DNA of 64,000 bases from CAVSWT01 sp963746735 (GCA_963746735.1 CAVVCO010000026.1:1-64000), one strand, 5' to 3'. Numbered from the stretch's first letter, positions 1-9,881 are shown. A program made the numbers and translations. Notes: generated by a model not told the origin, from the letters alone.

Positions 1-76
1 CGGTGACTAATAATTTTGTTCAATTTTTATTAACTTTTCAGTCTCAAAAAATAAAGTTTTAATTCAAGGACAAGAA

Positions 77-1753
77 ATGCCAAAATTTGTTTTAGATGGA
101 AATGAAATAGAATTTAAACAAGGGCAAACTATAATTCAGGCTGCAAAAGATCACGGAGTGACAATTCCTCATTTTTGCTGGCATGAAAAACTATCTATAT
201 CAGGTAATTGCAGAGTGTGTTTGGTTGAAGTTGAAAAAATTCCAAAGCTGGCTATTGCTTGTTCAACGTTAGCTTCTGAAGGAATGGTTGTTCACACTCA
301 ATCTGAAAAAACTTTAAGTGCTCGAAATGCTGTGATGGAATTTTTATTAATTAATCATCCATTAGATTGTCCTATTTGTGATGAAGCTGGTGAATGCAAG
401 CTTCAAGATTATGCATACAAACACAGTGTTGGTGAAAGCCGATTTATTGAAGAAAAACAACACAAAGATAAACGGGTGCCTCTTGGCCCTTACGTAATGT
501 TTGATGCTGAAAGATGTATTTCATGTTCACGCTGTATTCGTTTTTGTGATGAGATTGCCAAAGATCCTGAATTAACCTTTATTAAAAGAGGAGATAGAGT
601 TACAATTGTAACTTATCCCGGTGAAGAAATGGATAATCCATATTCATTAAACACAACAGATATTTGTCCTGTTGGTGCATTAACAAATCGTGATTTTAGA
701 TTTAAAGCACGCGTTTGGGATATGTCTTCCAATCCTTCAATTTGCACTGGCTGTTCAAGAGGATGTAATACTGAAGTTTGGGTTCGCAACAATGAAGTAA
801 TGAGATTAACCCCACGACAAAATGAAGAAGTTAACAGCTACTGGATGTGTGATCATGGAAGAATAAATACTTTTAAAAATGTTAATACTGAAGATAGAGT
901 TGACGGTCCGCATAAAAGAAAAGATGGAACATTAGTAAAAGTTGGCTGGGACGAAGCCTTTGCTGCGGCCGCTTCCGAACTGAAAACATTTGGCAAAGAT
1001 GAAATTGCTTTTATTGGTTCAGCATTTGCAACTTGTGAAGACAATTATGTTTTTGCAAAATTTGCTCATTCCGTGGTTGGTTCAAAACATTTAGATTTTA
1101 TCCGCCATGCTGATCCTGATTTTGAAGATGATATTCTTAGAAAAGCTGATGTAACTCCTAATTCGTATGGCGCTAAATTAGTTGGTATTTCACCGGCTAA
1201 AGGCGGCTTTAACATCGAAGGAATTACAAAAGGAATCAAAGACGGAAAGATAAAAGCATTATATATAATTGAAGAAGATTTAATTGCAAATAACTCTGAA
1301 CTTGAAGATTCACTCGCGAAGCTTGATTTGTTAATAGTCCATGCAACTAATTATAATAAAACTACTTCAATTGCAGACATTGTTTTTCCTGCTTCAACTT
1401 TTGCAGAAAAGAATGGAACATTTGTTAATTTTGAAGGAATGGTTCAAAGATTAAAACCTGCTGTCTCAACATTTGAATTAGATAGAGCTATGGATGGAAT
1501 GATGATGAGCAGATTGGATAAATTCGGAACTCAATTTGACAGATGGGCAAAAGGAAATAAACGTGATGCCCGCTCGACATGGAAAATACTTGTTGGCCTT
1601 GCTTCTACCATGGGACAAAAAATGAAATTCAATATTGCCGAAGATGTATTTAATGACATTGCAAAAAATATTAATGAATTTCATTCATTGGATTATGATA
1701 TAATAGGTGAGAAAGGCGCTAAATTAAATATACCTGTTACTGAAAAAGTTTAA
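77..1753 (+). CDS. nuoG: NADH-quinone oxidoreductase subunit G
   Basis: This is the iron-sulfur electron-wire subunit of the peripheral arm of respiratory complex I, 558 residues. An N-terminal 2Fe-2S ferredoxin domain carries cysteines in CWHEKLS and CRVCLVEV. It is followed by the HxxxCxxCxxxxxC ligand set (HPLDCPICDEAGEC), a 4Fe-4S pair beginning CISCSRCIRFC, and a molybdopterin-oxidoreductase-like domain opening with CTGCSRGC. The protein is much shorter than the E. coli subunit (about 900 residues), a short form I believe occurs in this part of the tree. An ATG follows an AAGGACAAG stretch. nuoH begins 25 bp after the stop and nuoI follows, so this is one operon. The 76 bases before it hold only a possible last few codons of an upstream gene. 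Confidence 0.95.
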   Translation: MPKFVLDGNEIEFKQGQTIIQAAKDHGVTIPHFCWHEKLSISGNCRVCLVEVEKIPKLAIACSTLASEGMVVHTQSEKTLSARNAVMEFLLINHPLDCPICDEAGECKLQDYAYKHSVGESRFIEEKQHKDKRVPLGPYVMFDAERCISCSRCIRFCDEIAKDPELTFIKRGDRVTIVTYPGEEMDNPYSLNTTDICPVGALTNRDFRFKARVWDMSSNPSICTGCSRGCNTEVWVRNNEVMRLTPRQNEEVNSYWMCDHGRINTFKNVNTEDRVDGPHKRKDGTLVKVGWDEAFAAAASELKTFGKDEIAFIGSAFATCEDNYVFAKFAHSVVGSKHLDFIRHADPDFEDDILRKADVTPNSYGAKLVGISPAKGGFNIEGITKGIKDGKIKALYIIEEDLIANNSELEDSLAKLDLLIVHATNYNKTTSIADIVFPASTFAEKNGTFVNFEGMVQRLKPAVSTFELDRAMDGMMMSRLDKFGTQFDRWAKGNKRDARSTWKILVGLASTMGQKMKFNIAEDVFNDIAKNINEFHSLDYDIIGEKGAKLNIPVTEKV

Positions 1754-1778
1754 TTATAAATTGGAGCTTAATTAAATA

Positions 1779-2817
1779 ATGACAATCTGGGAAATTCTGG
1801 CTTTTAGTATTGTTAAAATTTTATTAATTGTAACAGTAATGCTGCTTACAGTTTCTTATCTCGTCTATTTTGAAAGAAGAATAAGTGCATGGGCTCAAAA
1901 TAGATTAGGGCCAAACCGTGTTGGTTGGGAAGGTGTTCTCCAGCCGTTTGCGGACGTATTAAAATTATTATTAAAAGAAGATATTGTTCCTACTAATGCT
2001 AATAAGCCTCTTCATACACTTAGCGCCAATTTTAGCTTTGTTCGTTGCATTTACTACTTATGCAGTAATTCCTTTCGGGCCCACAATAAATATTTTTGGA
2101 TATAGCGTTCCGTTAGTTGTCGCTGATGTTAATATGGGAATTTTATATGTCCTCGCTTTAACATCACTTGGAGTTTATGCCATTACTTTTGCCGGCTGGT
2201 CATCTGGAAGTAAATATTCTCTGCTTGGCGGAATTAGGTCATCAGCACAAATGATTTCTTACGAAATTTCAATGGGATTTTCTGTTGGCGGAGTCTTATT
2301 GTTATCCGAATCTTTAAGGCCTTTGGATATTGTAAATTCGCAAGGCCATTTAATGTGGAATGCATGGATTCAGCCGATCGGATTTATAACCTTTTTAGTT
2401 TCAGCTTTTGCAGAAACAAACCGTCTTCCGTTCGATTTACCGGAAGCAGAACCTGAGCTTGTCGGTGGTTTTCATACCGAATACAGCAGTATGAAATTTG
2501 CCGGATTTTTCCTTGCCGAATATGCAAATATGATTGTCGCCAGCGCAATGATTGTGACACTTTATCTTGGTGGCTACCATTTACCTTTTGTAAATATTGA
2601 TGCCTGGGGATTGCCAACCGCTTTAGTTGTAATAATTCAAATTGGTTCGTTTTTGTTAAAAATGGCATTATTGTTGTTTTTCTTCATATGGGTTAGATGG
2701 AGCATTCCACGGTTCAGATATGACCAATTGATGAATTTAGGCTGGAAAGTCATGTTTCCGCTATCCTTGTTAAATATTCTATGGGTAGCCGGATTAATCA
2801 TGATTTTTGGGCTTTAA
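1779..2817 (+). CDS. nuoH: NADH-quinone oxidoreductase subunit H, broken by a +1 frame change
   Basis: This is the multi-helix membrane subunit of complex I that joins the quinone-binding site to the proton-pumping arm. The first frame (from ATG 1779) carries the family landmarks YFERRISAWAQNRLGPNRVG and FADVLKLLLKED. The second frame, from about 2020, carries APILALFVAF, then ETNRLPFDLPEAEPELV and the C-terminal helices. The two parts join if one base is skipped at CTT-AGC (2019-2024), giving HTL-APIL as the family expects. With the join the protein is about 345 residues, the normal length. Without it the first frame stops at 2105. There is no sign of decay in either part, so the gene is either rescued during translation or contains a one-base insertion error in this sequence. 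Confidence 0.9.
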
Positions 2818-2889
2818 TTTTAAACTAAAAAATTTAATATGATTGTTATATATTTTATTGTTAGATTAGACACATAACTCGGAGATTTG

Positions 2890-3390
2890 ATGCCTGATAG
2901 TACTAAAAGAAGATTAAAAGATTTTACGTTCTTAGAGAAAATATATATTCCTGAAATAGTTAAAGGATTATCTTTAACATTGAAAACTATGTTCAAACCA
3001 AAGTATACAATGAAGTATCCCGAGGAGAAATTTATTCCACCTGCATCGTATCGAGGACGCCCGGTTTTAGTTCAGGAAGAAAATGGAATTGAAAGATGTG
3101 TAGCATGCGGGCTATGTTCGCGTGTTTGTCCTGCTTTGGCGATTGAAGTTCAAGCCGGCGAAACACAAAGTGAAAAAGAAAGATATCCCGAAAAATTTGA
3201 GATAAATATGATTAGGTGTATCTTCTGTGGATTTTGTGAAGAGGTTTGTCCTGAAGAAGCTATAATAATGAGTAAAGACTACGAACTTGCCTTTTCAAAT
3301 AGAGAAGATGCAATTTACGGAAAAGAAAAACTATTAGTTCCTGTTACTCAAGTTCAAGACCGAATCAATTTTTTAAGGAATTATAAATAG
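2890..3390 (+). CDS. nuoI: NADH-quinone oxidoreductase subunit I
   Basis: This is the ferredoxin-like complex I subunit that passes electrons to the last cluster before quinone. Two 4Fe-4S motifs are visible, CVACGLCSRVCP and CIFCGFCEEVCP, each with the trailing CP typical of 8Fe ferredoxins. I place the start at ATG 2890, not the TTG three bases earlier, because GGAG at 2881-2884 is well spaced for it; the product is then 166 residues. It lies 72 bp after nuoH on the same strand. The membrane-arm genes nuoJ-N do not follow. An unrelated exported protein comes next, so the complex I genes of this organism must be split over more than one locus. Confidence 0.95.
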   Translation: MPDSTKRRLKDFTFLEKIYIPEIVKGLSLTLKTMFKPKYTMKYPEEKFIPPASYRGRPVLVQEENGIERCVACGLCSRVCPALAIEVQAGETQSEKERYPEKFEINMIRCIFCGFCEEVCPEEAIIMSKDYELAFSNREDAIYGKEKLLVPVTQVQDRINFLRNYK

Positions 3391-3423
3391 AATAATTTTT
3401 ACTCTGCTCTTCTATTGACCGCT

Positions 3424-5100
3424 ATGCTTAAAAATTTGTACATACTGTTTGTGGTACTATGTGTTTCTCTATCTATTTACGCAAAAAATGGTGAAGATAG
3501 TTATAGAGTTTTTTCTCCGAAATATATCTATTCAAATTCGTCATTCGACCTTTCTATAATTACAAAAAATTCTTACCCTGAAGCAACTGAATTTGATTTC
3601 TACATTCTCCCCGATGATAAGCTAGAATTAAATTCTCTTCAACTTAGGTCTTATGATAATAATATTGATCTAAAATTTTATCCTTCAACATTGAAAGGAT
3701 ATATCGGGAACGTTTATAAAGCAGAAATTAATTTAACTCAACTAACTGCGGAATCTTTTTTTCAAGTAGTTTCAAGATTTTATTCCAGCAGTTCAAGTAA
3801 AGCATCAGTTAATTTTTATGGTATTTTTAAGAATAGTGAAAAGACGCTGGGATATCTTAAAAAGAATTCTGAGAATGATTCAAGTGATGAAATTAAATAT
3901 ATTCCGGTTAAATTAAACTTTTACAAGCCGCAAAAGTCTGCGGGTAAATGTTTAAAGCTTGAAAATGAAGCAAGCCTTGATTTTTCACTTCCTGAATTTA
4001 ATAAAGAAAAGCTGCTATTTGAATTTTGGTTTAAAACTTCAACTTCAAATTTTGATTTTCTTAATATCATAAATAAAGAAACACAAAAAGGAGAGTTTAA
4101 GCTTTCTATAAATGCCTTCCAGATGCTAAATGTTGTGGGATTTGAAAATGACCAGATTTATATTAATCCATTTTTTATTAGTAAGGATAGCTGGTATCAC
4201 TTTGCGATTGAAATTTCAAAGAAAGATAATACGGTAGAATTTTACTGTAACGGAAATCTAATTTCAGAAAACAAAGTGAACGAAATTTTTAATCCTTCAA
4301 GTCTGGAAGTTAAAATTGGAAGTGAAGACCAGGCAAAATCATTTCAAATAGATTTGCTTCGTCTTGTTGATTTTGGAAATACAATTGAAACCTCTATTCA
4401 AAATTCAAATTATCTTGATTTTAGTTCCGACAGTTCGTCTATAATTGCAGGTTATACTTTTGATGGGAACGAACTTTCATTTGATAAAAGTGTAACGGAG
4501 ATTAATGTAGATGGCATACAAATCATCAAATCAACAGCTCCAATTTTTGCTCGTGCACCGGAATTGAATATTACAATTCTAAGCAGCGTTTATGAATTGG
4601 AGTGGAGCGGTGGAGATTATAATCAAGCTGAAACTTATGTGCTTCAAAAATCAGTAGAAGGCTCACAATATTATAATGTATTTACATTTCAGTCCTATAA
4701 GACTCCCGATAAAGTTTACTCATACATCGATAAAGTAGACGAAAATTCCGATGTAGTTTTCTATAGAGTTAAGCAGATTAATAGTGATGGTACAGTTGTT
4801 TATTCGTCACAAGTAAAAGTGGGGCAGGGGATAATGGAGCCGTTTACAGTCGACCAGAATTTTCCGAATCCGTTTAATCCCAAAACCAGCATCTCAATTG
4901 AACTGCTAGAAGACGCAGAAGTTGAAATCACAGTTTACAATCTTGAAGGAAAAGAAGTACAAAAGCTTGAAAAGGGATATTTATCAAAAGGGAAACACAC
5001 ATTTTCATTCGATGGAAGTGAACTTCCATCAGGAGTTTATTTATACAAAGTTGCTACTCCATACTACACACAAACAAAAAAAATGATTTTAGCAAAATAA
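3424..5100 (+). CDS. Exported protein with LamG-like domain and T9SS sorting domain
   Basis: This is a 558-residue secreted or surface protein. The start ATG 3424 gives a clean signal peptide (MLKNLYILFVVLCVSLSIYA), better than the TTG at 3415. The middle (roughly residues 170-330) reads like a concanavalin/LamG jelly-roll: LKLENEASLDF, FEFWFKTSTSNFDF, WYHFAIEI and FYCNGNLI are typical strand patterns. The last 85 or so residues begin with DQNFPNPFNPKTSI and end with GVYLYKVATP...KKMILAK, the C-terminal sorting domain recognised by the type IX secretion system. The substrate is unknown. It sits directly behind nuoI but has no obvious link with respiration. The sorting domain is the best taxonomic clue in the window. 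Confidence 0.85.
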   Translation: MLKNLYILFVVLCVSLSIYAKNGEDSYRVFSPKYIYSNSSFDLSIITKNSYPEATEFDFYILPDDKLELNSLQLRSYDNNIDLKFYPSTLKGYIGNVYKAEINLTQLTAESFFQVVSRFYSSSSSKASVNFYGIFKNSEKTLGYLKKNSENDSSDEIKYIPVKLNFYKPQKSAGKCLKLENEASLDFSLPEFNKEKLLFEFWFKTSTSNFDFLNIINKETQKGEFKLSINAFQMLNVVGFENDQIYINPFFISKDSWYHFAIEISKKDNTVEFYCNGNLISENKVNEIFNPSSLEVKIGSEDQAKSFQIDLLRLVDFGNTIETSIQNSNYLDFSSDSSSIIAGYTFDGNELSFDKSVTEINVDGIQIIKSTAPIFARAPELNITILSSVYELEWSGGDYNQAETYVLQKSVEGSQYYNVFTFQSYKTPDKVYSYIDKVDENSDVVFYRVKQINSDGTVVYSSQVKVGQGIMEPFTVDQNFPNPFNPKTSISIELLEDAEVEITVYNLEGKEVQKLEKGYLSKGKHTFSFDGSELPSGVYLYKVATPYYTQTKKMILAK

Positions 5101-5172
5101 AAAAAGCCTCTCTAAACTTCCTCATATTTTTATAAATTAGAATAATCGATTTATAGAAATATCATTACTGAC

Positions 5173-7012
5173 ATGAATTCAAACGAAAGTTTAAAAAGCC
5201 GAAAAGATTATCTTACCCAATTAATTGTAAAATTTAACTCAAGAAAAACCTATCTTCAAAAGATTAGCAGAAGATATTCAAATTTCAGGCTGGCTATTTT
5301 ATTAGCGGAATTAGTGATTTTTTTCATTCTCTTTTTCTTTACTTCGCATACTTCAGCATTAATTTCGTTTGCAATTTTCTTAATTGTTTTTTCAATTACT
5401 GCTCATTACCATTCAAAGTTAGACAGAGGAACAAAAAAATTACAAATATGGATTGAAATTAAAAAAACTCATATTGCCCGGCTTACTTTGGACTGGGATA
5501 ATATTCCTTCTTTAAATAGTACTTCTGGGAAACTTCAAACAAATGAAATTGATTTAGATATTGCCGGAGAAGATTCACTGCTTCAATTAATTAATACAGC
5601 AACATCAAAACAAGCAAAATTAAAATTGAGGGAATGGCTCAATGCAGAAATTCATGAAGTTGGTGAAATTATTAAAAGACAAAATCTAATTAAGGAGTTA
5701 ATTCCTCAAACAATATTCAGGGACAAACTAACTTTATATTCAATCCTTTCTTCCAGGTTAGAGTTTGATGGAGAAGTTGTAAATAATTTATTGAGTGAAA
5801 GTGAAGCTCCGCCAAAATTTTTAAAAATTATTTTTATAATTTTATCTGTATTAGCTCCTCTCAATGTATTTCTTTTTGTTTTATATCTTTACAATTTATT
5901 GCCGGCTTTTTGGGGAATTACCCTTTTAATCTATATAGGGCTTTTCAGTTATAACAATAAGGATAAAGAAAAATTTAAAGATGAAACTGATCTTGTTTTA
6001 GATGAGCTGGGAAAAATTGAAGCCGTGTTCTGGTTTCTTGAAAAATACCGGTATAAAAAAGGTTCAAAATTATCAGAGATGTGTGAACCTTTTGTAAACA
6101 ATCAACAAAAGCCTTCGTTTATTATAAATAAATTAAAAAACTCATTCGAGTTTTTACGAATTAGAAAAGGAAATCCCTTAGTATGGTACATGATAAGAGC
6201 AGTATTTCCAATTGATATCTTTCTTAAACTTAGAATAAAAAAGTATAAATATATCATCAAAGATAAATTAAATATCTGGTTTGACACCTGGTACAACCTG
6301 GAAGCACTAAATTCGCTTGCTAATTTTGCTTATTTAAATCCGGGTTATACTTTTCCTAAAAGTAGTAAATAGTGAATCCAGCAAAATTATTTTTAACAGT
6401 AAACAAATAGGACATCCATTAATTAAAAATGAAAATAAAGTTTGTAATGATTTCTTGTTTAATCCTGAAGGCGAGATTGCATTAATTACCGGTTCCAACA
6501 TGTCAGGTAAAAGCACATTTATTAGAACTTTGGGAATAAACTTATCTCTGGCTTATGCCGGCAGTGTTGTAAATGCAGATGAATTTGAAGTTTCGCTTTT
6601 CAATTTATTTACTTGTATAAAAATAAACGATTCATTAAAAGAAAGTATTTCATTCTTCTATGCAGAGGTTAAGAGATTAAAAGCTTTACTTGATGAAATT
6701 GAAAATTCAAAGTACCCGGTATTTTTTTTAATCGATGAAATATTCAGAGGAACGAATAATATTGAAAGGCTGAAGGGAAGCTCAATGTTTATTAAAAAGC
6801 TTGCTGAAACAAATGCAGTGGGGGCAATTGCAACACATGACCTGGAGCTTGTGAATTTATCTGAATCAATTTCAAAAGTAAGAAATTATCATTTTAAAGA
6901 AGAAGTAGAAAAAGGGAAGATGATTTTTGATTATAAGATTAATCCCGGTCCTTGCCCAACAACCAATGCATTAAAGATTATGAAGCTTGAAGGTTTACCG
7001 GTTGATGAATGA
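5173..7012 (+). CDS. Membrane-anchored MutS-like ATPase, broken by a +1 frame change
   Basis: This is a MutS-family protein of about 612 residues if the frames are joined. The N-terminal part has two hydrophobic pairs (about residues 38-80 and 215-255), then a MutS core/clamp-like region (SLLQLINTATSKQAKLKLREWL). The C-terminal part is a full MutS ATPase: Walker A GSNMSGKST, Walker B FFLIDEIFRGTN and the ATHDLEL switch. It lacks the mismatch-binding domain I of MutS. The first frame stops at 6372. Dropping one A from the run 6358-6361 continues as FPKVVNSESSK and leads straight into the ATPase. Its function is not established, and the membrane segments make a classical mismatch-repair role unlikely. 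Confidence 0.8.
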
Positions 7013-7076
7013 ATATTAAAATCTTTTACATTAATTTCTTATAGAGGAATCAAATAACTCATATTAAATGTAAAAG

Positions 7077-7254
7077 TATTATGTCACCTCTTCGAGGTTT
7101 TATTACATTTTTTCAAAGAGTTGTTATAATAATGTCAGCCCTTCGGGCTTTTCACATGTTGGCGGATTAAAATAAGTGAAACGCCGAAGGTGTGAAATTA
7201 TTATAGAAATGCAAAAGACAAACTGGCGAAAATCCCGGAGGGATGACATAAAAA
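7077..7254 (+). repeat. Cluster of four diverged UUCG-hairpin repeats in a 390-bp gene-free gap
   Basis: The gap 7013-7402 has no convincing gene. It holds four related units of about 30 bases: two on the plus strand (7077-7108 and 7124-7157) and two on the minus strand (7176-7210 and 7224-7254). Each has an AT-rich flank of the form ATAATGTCA, then a short GC-rich stem. Three are closed by TTCG (CTCTTCGAG, CCCTTCGGGC, CCTTCGGC read on its own strand); the fourth has TCCCTCCGGGA. They look like dispersed REP-type palindromes. The remainder of the gap before comM is AT-rich with no motif that I can defend. Confidence 0.6.
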
Positions 7255-7402
7255 TTAATAAATAATATTCTCGTTATATTATTATTAATGTTAGACAATT
7301 AACTTGTTGATAATCAAATCAAAATAATCTTTGAATATAAAACGATTAATACATAATTTAGAATTTAAGTTCATTTTACATTATTAATTTTGTGTTCTAT
7401 CA

Positions 7403-8941
7403 ATGCTTTCTAAAGTAATTTCCAGCGCTACATACGGGATTGACGCTTATCTTGTTGAAGTAGAAACTCATTGCGAAAAACAAATTCCTTCTTTTACAAT
7501 TGTTGGTTTGCCCGATAATGCCGTTAAAGAAAGTCGTGAAAGAGTAACGGCAGCAATTAAAAACAGCGGCTTTGAATTCCCATTAAAAAAAATAACTGTA
7601 AACCTCGCTCCAGCCGATATTAAAAAAGAAGGCAGTTCGTTTGATTTGCCGATTGCAATTGGCTTGCTTGCGGCTATTGAAAAAGTAAAAGATGATTGGC
7701 TTGAAGACACGGTTTTTTTAGGGGAACTTTCATTAGATGGAAAGATTCGTCCAATCAAAGGTGCTTTACCAATTTCCGTTGAAGCAAAGAAAAATAATAT
7801 CAAAAGAATTATTGTTCCGGTTGAATCTTCAAAAGAGGCTTCTATTGTTGATGGAATTGAAGTTTACGGAATGGAAAGTCTTTTTGAAGTAGTTCAATTT
7901 TTAAATGGAGAAATACAAAAAGAAAAAGTTTATACAAATAGGGATGAAATTTTTTCCAGGGTTAATTCGTATCATTTAGATTTTTCAGATGTTAAAGGTC
8001 AGGAAAATGTAAAGCGTGCTTTGGAAGTTGCTGCTGCCGGTTCACATAATATATTAATGATTGGCCCTCCCGGTTCTGGGAAGACGATGCTCGCAAAAAG
8101 AATTCCTTCTATTCTTCCGCCAATGACATTTGAAGAAGCACTTGAAACAACAAAAATTCATTCCATTGCGGGAATTCTTCCTAAAGACCAGGCATTAATT
8201 ACTGAACGTCCATACAGAAGCCCGCACCATACAGTGTCTGATGCAGCACTAGTCGGAGGCGGTTCTTTTCCCAGACCAGGAGAAGTTTCTTATGCACATC
8301 ATGGAGTTTTATTTTTAGATGAGCTACCGGAATTCAAAAAAAATGTTTTGGAAGTTTTGCGTCAGCCGTTGGAAGATGCAAAAGTAACTGTAAGCCGCTC
8401 AAAATTATCTTTGGAATTCCCGGCTAATTTCATGCTTGCATCTGCAATGAATCCTTGTCCTTGCGGATATTTTACTGATCCAACGAAAGAGTGTACTTGC
8501 GCTCCTCCTCAAATTCAAAGATATATGGCAAAAATTTCAGGCCCTTTATTAGATAGAATTGATATTCATATCGAAGTTCCGGCAGTTAAATACAAAGAAC
8601 TTTCAACCGAAGCCAAAAGTGAACCATCTGAAGAAATTAGAAAAAGGGTAATCAAAGCACGAGAAATTCAATACAAAAGATTTGAAAAAACAAAACACAT
8701 TTTTAATAATGCGGATATGGGTTCAAAAGAAGTAAGGCAATTTTGCAAATTGGATACTGCCGGAGCCGAATTATTAAAAATGGCAATGACAAAACTTGGC
8801 TTATCCGCAAGAGCTTATGATAGAATTTTAAAAGTAAGCCGCACCATAGCCGATTTAGAAAATGCTGAAAACATTTTACCACAGCATATCAGCGAAGCAA
8901 TTCAATATAGAAGTCTAGACAGGGAATTGTGGAAACACTAA
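7403..8941 (+). CDS. comM: YifB/ComM family magnesium-chelatase-like AAA+ ATPase
   Basis: This is a 512-residue protein of the YifB/ComM family, a hexameric helicase that in naturally competent bacteria helps branch migration of incoming DNA during recombination. The N-terminal third is a Lon-like S5 fold (FTIVGLPDNAVKESRERV). A Walker A GPPGSGKTML and Walker B VLFLDELPEF follow in the AAA+ core, then a cysteine-rich insert (MNPCPCGYFTDPTKECTC) and a C-terminal Mg-chelatase helical domain (GLSARAYDRILKVSRTIADL). Full length and intact. Whether this organism is transformable cannot be judged from the window. Confidence 0.93.
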   Translation: MLSKVISSATYGIDAYLVEVETHCEKQIPSFTIVGLPDNAVKESRERVTAAIKNSGFEFPLKKITVNLAPADIKKEGSSFDLPIAIGLLAAIEKVKDDWLEDTVFLGELSLDGKIRPIKGALPISVEAKKNNIKRIIVPVESSKEASIVDGIEVYGMESLFEVVQFLNGEIQKEKVYTNRDEIFSRVNSYHLDFSDVKGQENVKRALEVAAAGSHNILMIGPPGSGKTMLAKRIPSILPPMTFEEALETTKIHSIAGILPKDQALITERPYRSPHHTVSDAALVGGGSFPRPGEVSYAHHGVLFLDELPEFKKNVLEVLRQPLEDAKVTVSRSKLSLEFPANFMLASAMNPCPCGYFTDPTKECTCAPPQIQRYMAKISGPLLDRIDIHIEVPAVKYKELSTEAKSEPSEEIRKRVIKAREIQYKRFEKTKHIFNNADMGSKEVRQFCKLDTAGAELLKMAMTKLGLSARAYDRILKVSRTIADLENAENILPQHISEAIQYRSLDRELWKH

Positions 8942-8950
8942 AATATTACA

Positions 8951-9448
8951 ATGAAAAAAGTAACCATTTTATTTATTCTGTTTTTATCAATTAATTTATT
9001 CTCTCAACAGGAAAGTGAAATAAATAAAACAAAATTTTATTGGGGAATTACATTAGGTTTGCCAAATGATTTAAATCCTGTTATTTGTTTAAATAAGAAG
9101 AATTATGGATTTCGTTTATCTGGAGGAGTATGGTTCAACAGAAAATATGGGGCACAATTAGATTTATTTTATATTTTTTCTGCGAATAAAGTTTTTGAAC
9201 ACCAGGTAAATTTAATCACTGGATATTCGCATAACAAAAAAATAAACAATAACAGCTTTTTCGCATCTATTTATGGCGGTTCAAGTCCAATTTTTTATGA
9301 AGAATTAAATAACTCTTTTTATATTGGCCCGGCCTATTCAATATCATGGCAAGGATTGTTTTTACAAATTGGAGCCGTATTGGGTACCGGAAATTTCAAG
9401 AAACCAAAATTAATATCCGAGATAGGTTATTTGTTTTTAATTGAATGA
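8951..9448 (+). CDS. Small exported protein of unknown function
   Basis: This 165-residue protein begins with a signal peptide (MKKVTILFILFLSINLFSQQ) and starts 9 bp after comM. The mature part is rich in alternating hydrophobic and aromatic residues (FYWGITLGLP, YGFRLSGGVW, LFLQIGAVLG), which suggests a small outer-membrane beta-barrel. I recognise no family signature. The closeness to comM suggests co-transcription rather than a shared function. The 160 bp after it lead into the tRNA promoter. Confidence 0.6.
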   Translation: MKKVTILFILFLSINLFSQQESEINKTKFYWGITLGLPNDLNPVICLNKKNYGFRLSGGVWFNRKYGAQLDLFYIFSANKVFEHQVNLITGYSHNKKINNNSFFASIYGGSSPIFYEELNNSFYIGPAYSISWQGLFLQIGAVLGTGNFKKPKLISEIGYLFLIE

Positions 9449-9560
9449 GTAAACCTGCAATAGTTTTGATATTGAATATCCAAACTCGTAATGTAGCATT
9501 ACAAATTTTTTGATTTTCTTTCCAAACTAAAAAAATCCTAAATGTTCCTTCTTTTTAGAT

Positions 9561-9589
9561 TTGCATTTTTCTGGAAATACAAATATATT
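9561..9589 (+). promoter_or_regulatory. Likely promoter of the tRNA cluster
   Basis: TTGCAT (9561-9566) and TATATT (9584-9589) are separated by exactly 17 bp. The first tRNA begins at 9610, 20 bp beyond the -10 element, which fits a start just before the tRNA. The match is to the general sigma-70 pattern; it was not tested experimentally. Confidence 0.5.
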
Positions 9590-9609
9590 TGATGCTCGTT
9601 TCTAAAAAT

Positions 9610-9693
9610 GGGCGGACGCCGGAGTTGGAGAGCCGGGGCGGACTGTAAATCCGTTGGCTGACGCCTTTGGGGGTTCGAATCCCTCGCCGCCCA
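9610..9693 (+). tRNA. tRNA-Tyr (anticodon GTA)
   Basis: The acceptor arms GGGCGGA and GCCGCCC pair in six of seven positions. The anticodon stem GCGGA/TCCGT encloses CTGTAAA, anticodon GTA. A long variable arm (class II, as expected for Tyr) precedes the T arm GGGGG-TTCGAAT-CCCTC. The discriminator is A at 9693 and no CCA is encoded. It is the first gene of a Tyr-Gly-Thr run, the same order as the E. coli tyrU-glyT-thrT cluster. Confidence 0.93.
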
Positions 9694-9804
9694 CTCTTTA
9701 AATTTGCTGATGGAATATTGACTGAAGGGAATATTGAAAACACTTTTTATATATTTCCCTTATTTTTTTGCTCTTTTTATTACTGAGATATTTTTGAGTT
9801 TACT

Positions 9805-9881
9805 GCGGGAGTAACTCAGTTGGCTAGAGTCACAGCCTTCCAAGCTGTTGGTCGCGGGTTCGAGTCCCGTCTCCCGCTCCA
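9805..9881 (+). tRNA. tRNA-Gly (anticodon TCC)
   Basis: Acceptor GCGGGAG pairs perfectly with CTCCCGC. The anticodon loop CTTCCAA gives TCC, reading GGA and GGG. The T arm is CGGG-TTCGAGT-CCCG. The discriminator T is followed by an encoded CCA (9879-9881), which may be chance. It lies about 110 bp after tRNA-Tyr. Confidence 0.93.

Noticed and set aside
1984..2817. The second nuoH frame as an independent gene from TTG 1984
   Set aside because: Its first ten or so residues are out-of-frame nuoH sequence, and it lacks the first helix and the quinone-site motif.
9555..9743. A 62-codon minus-strand frame with RRGIRTPKG and SPPRLSNSG
   Set aside because: It is the antisense of the tRNA-Tyr gene; such frames are a known source of false proteins.
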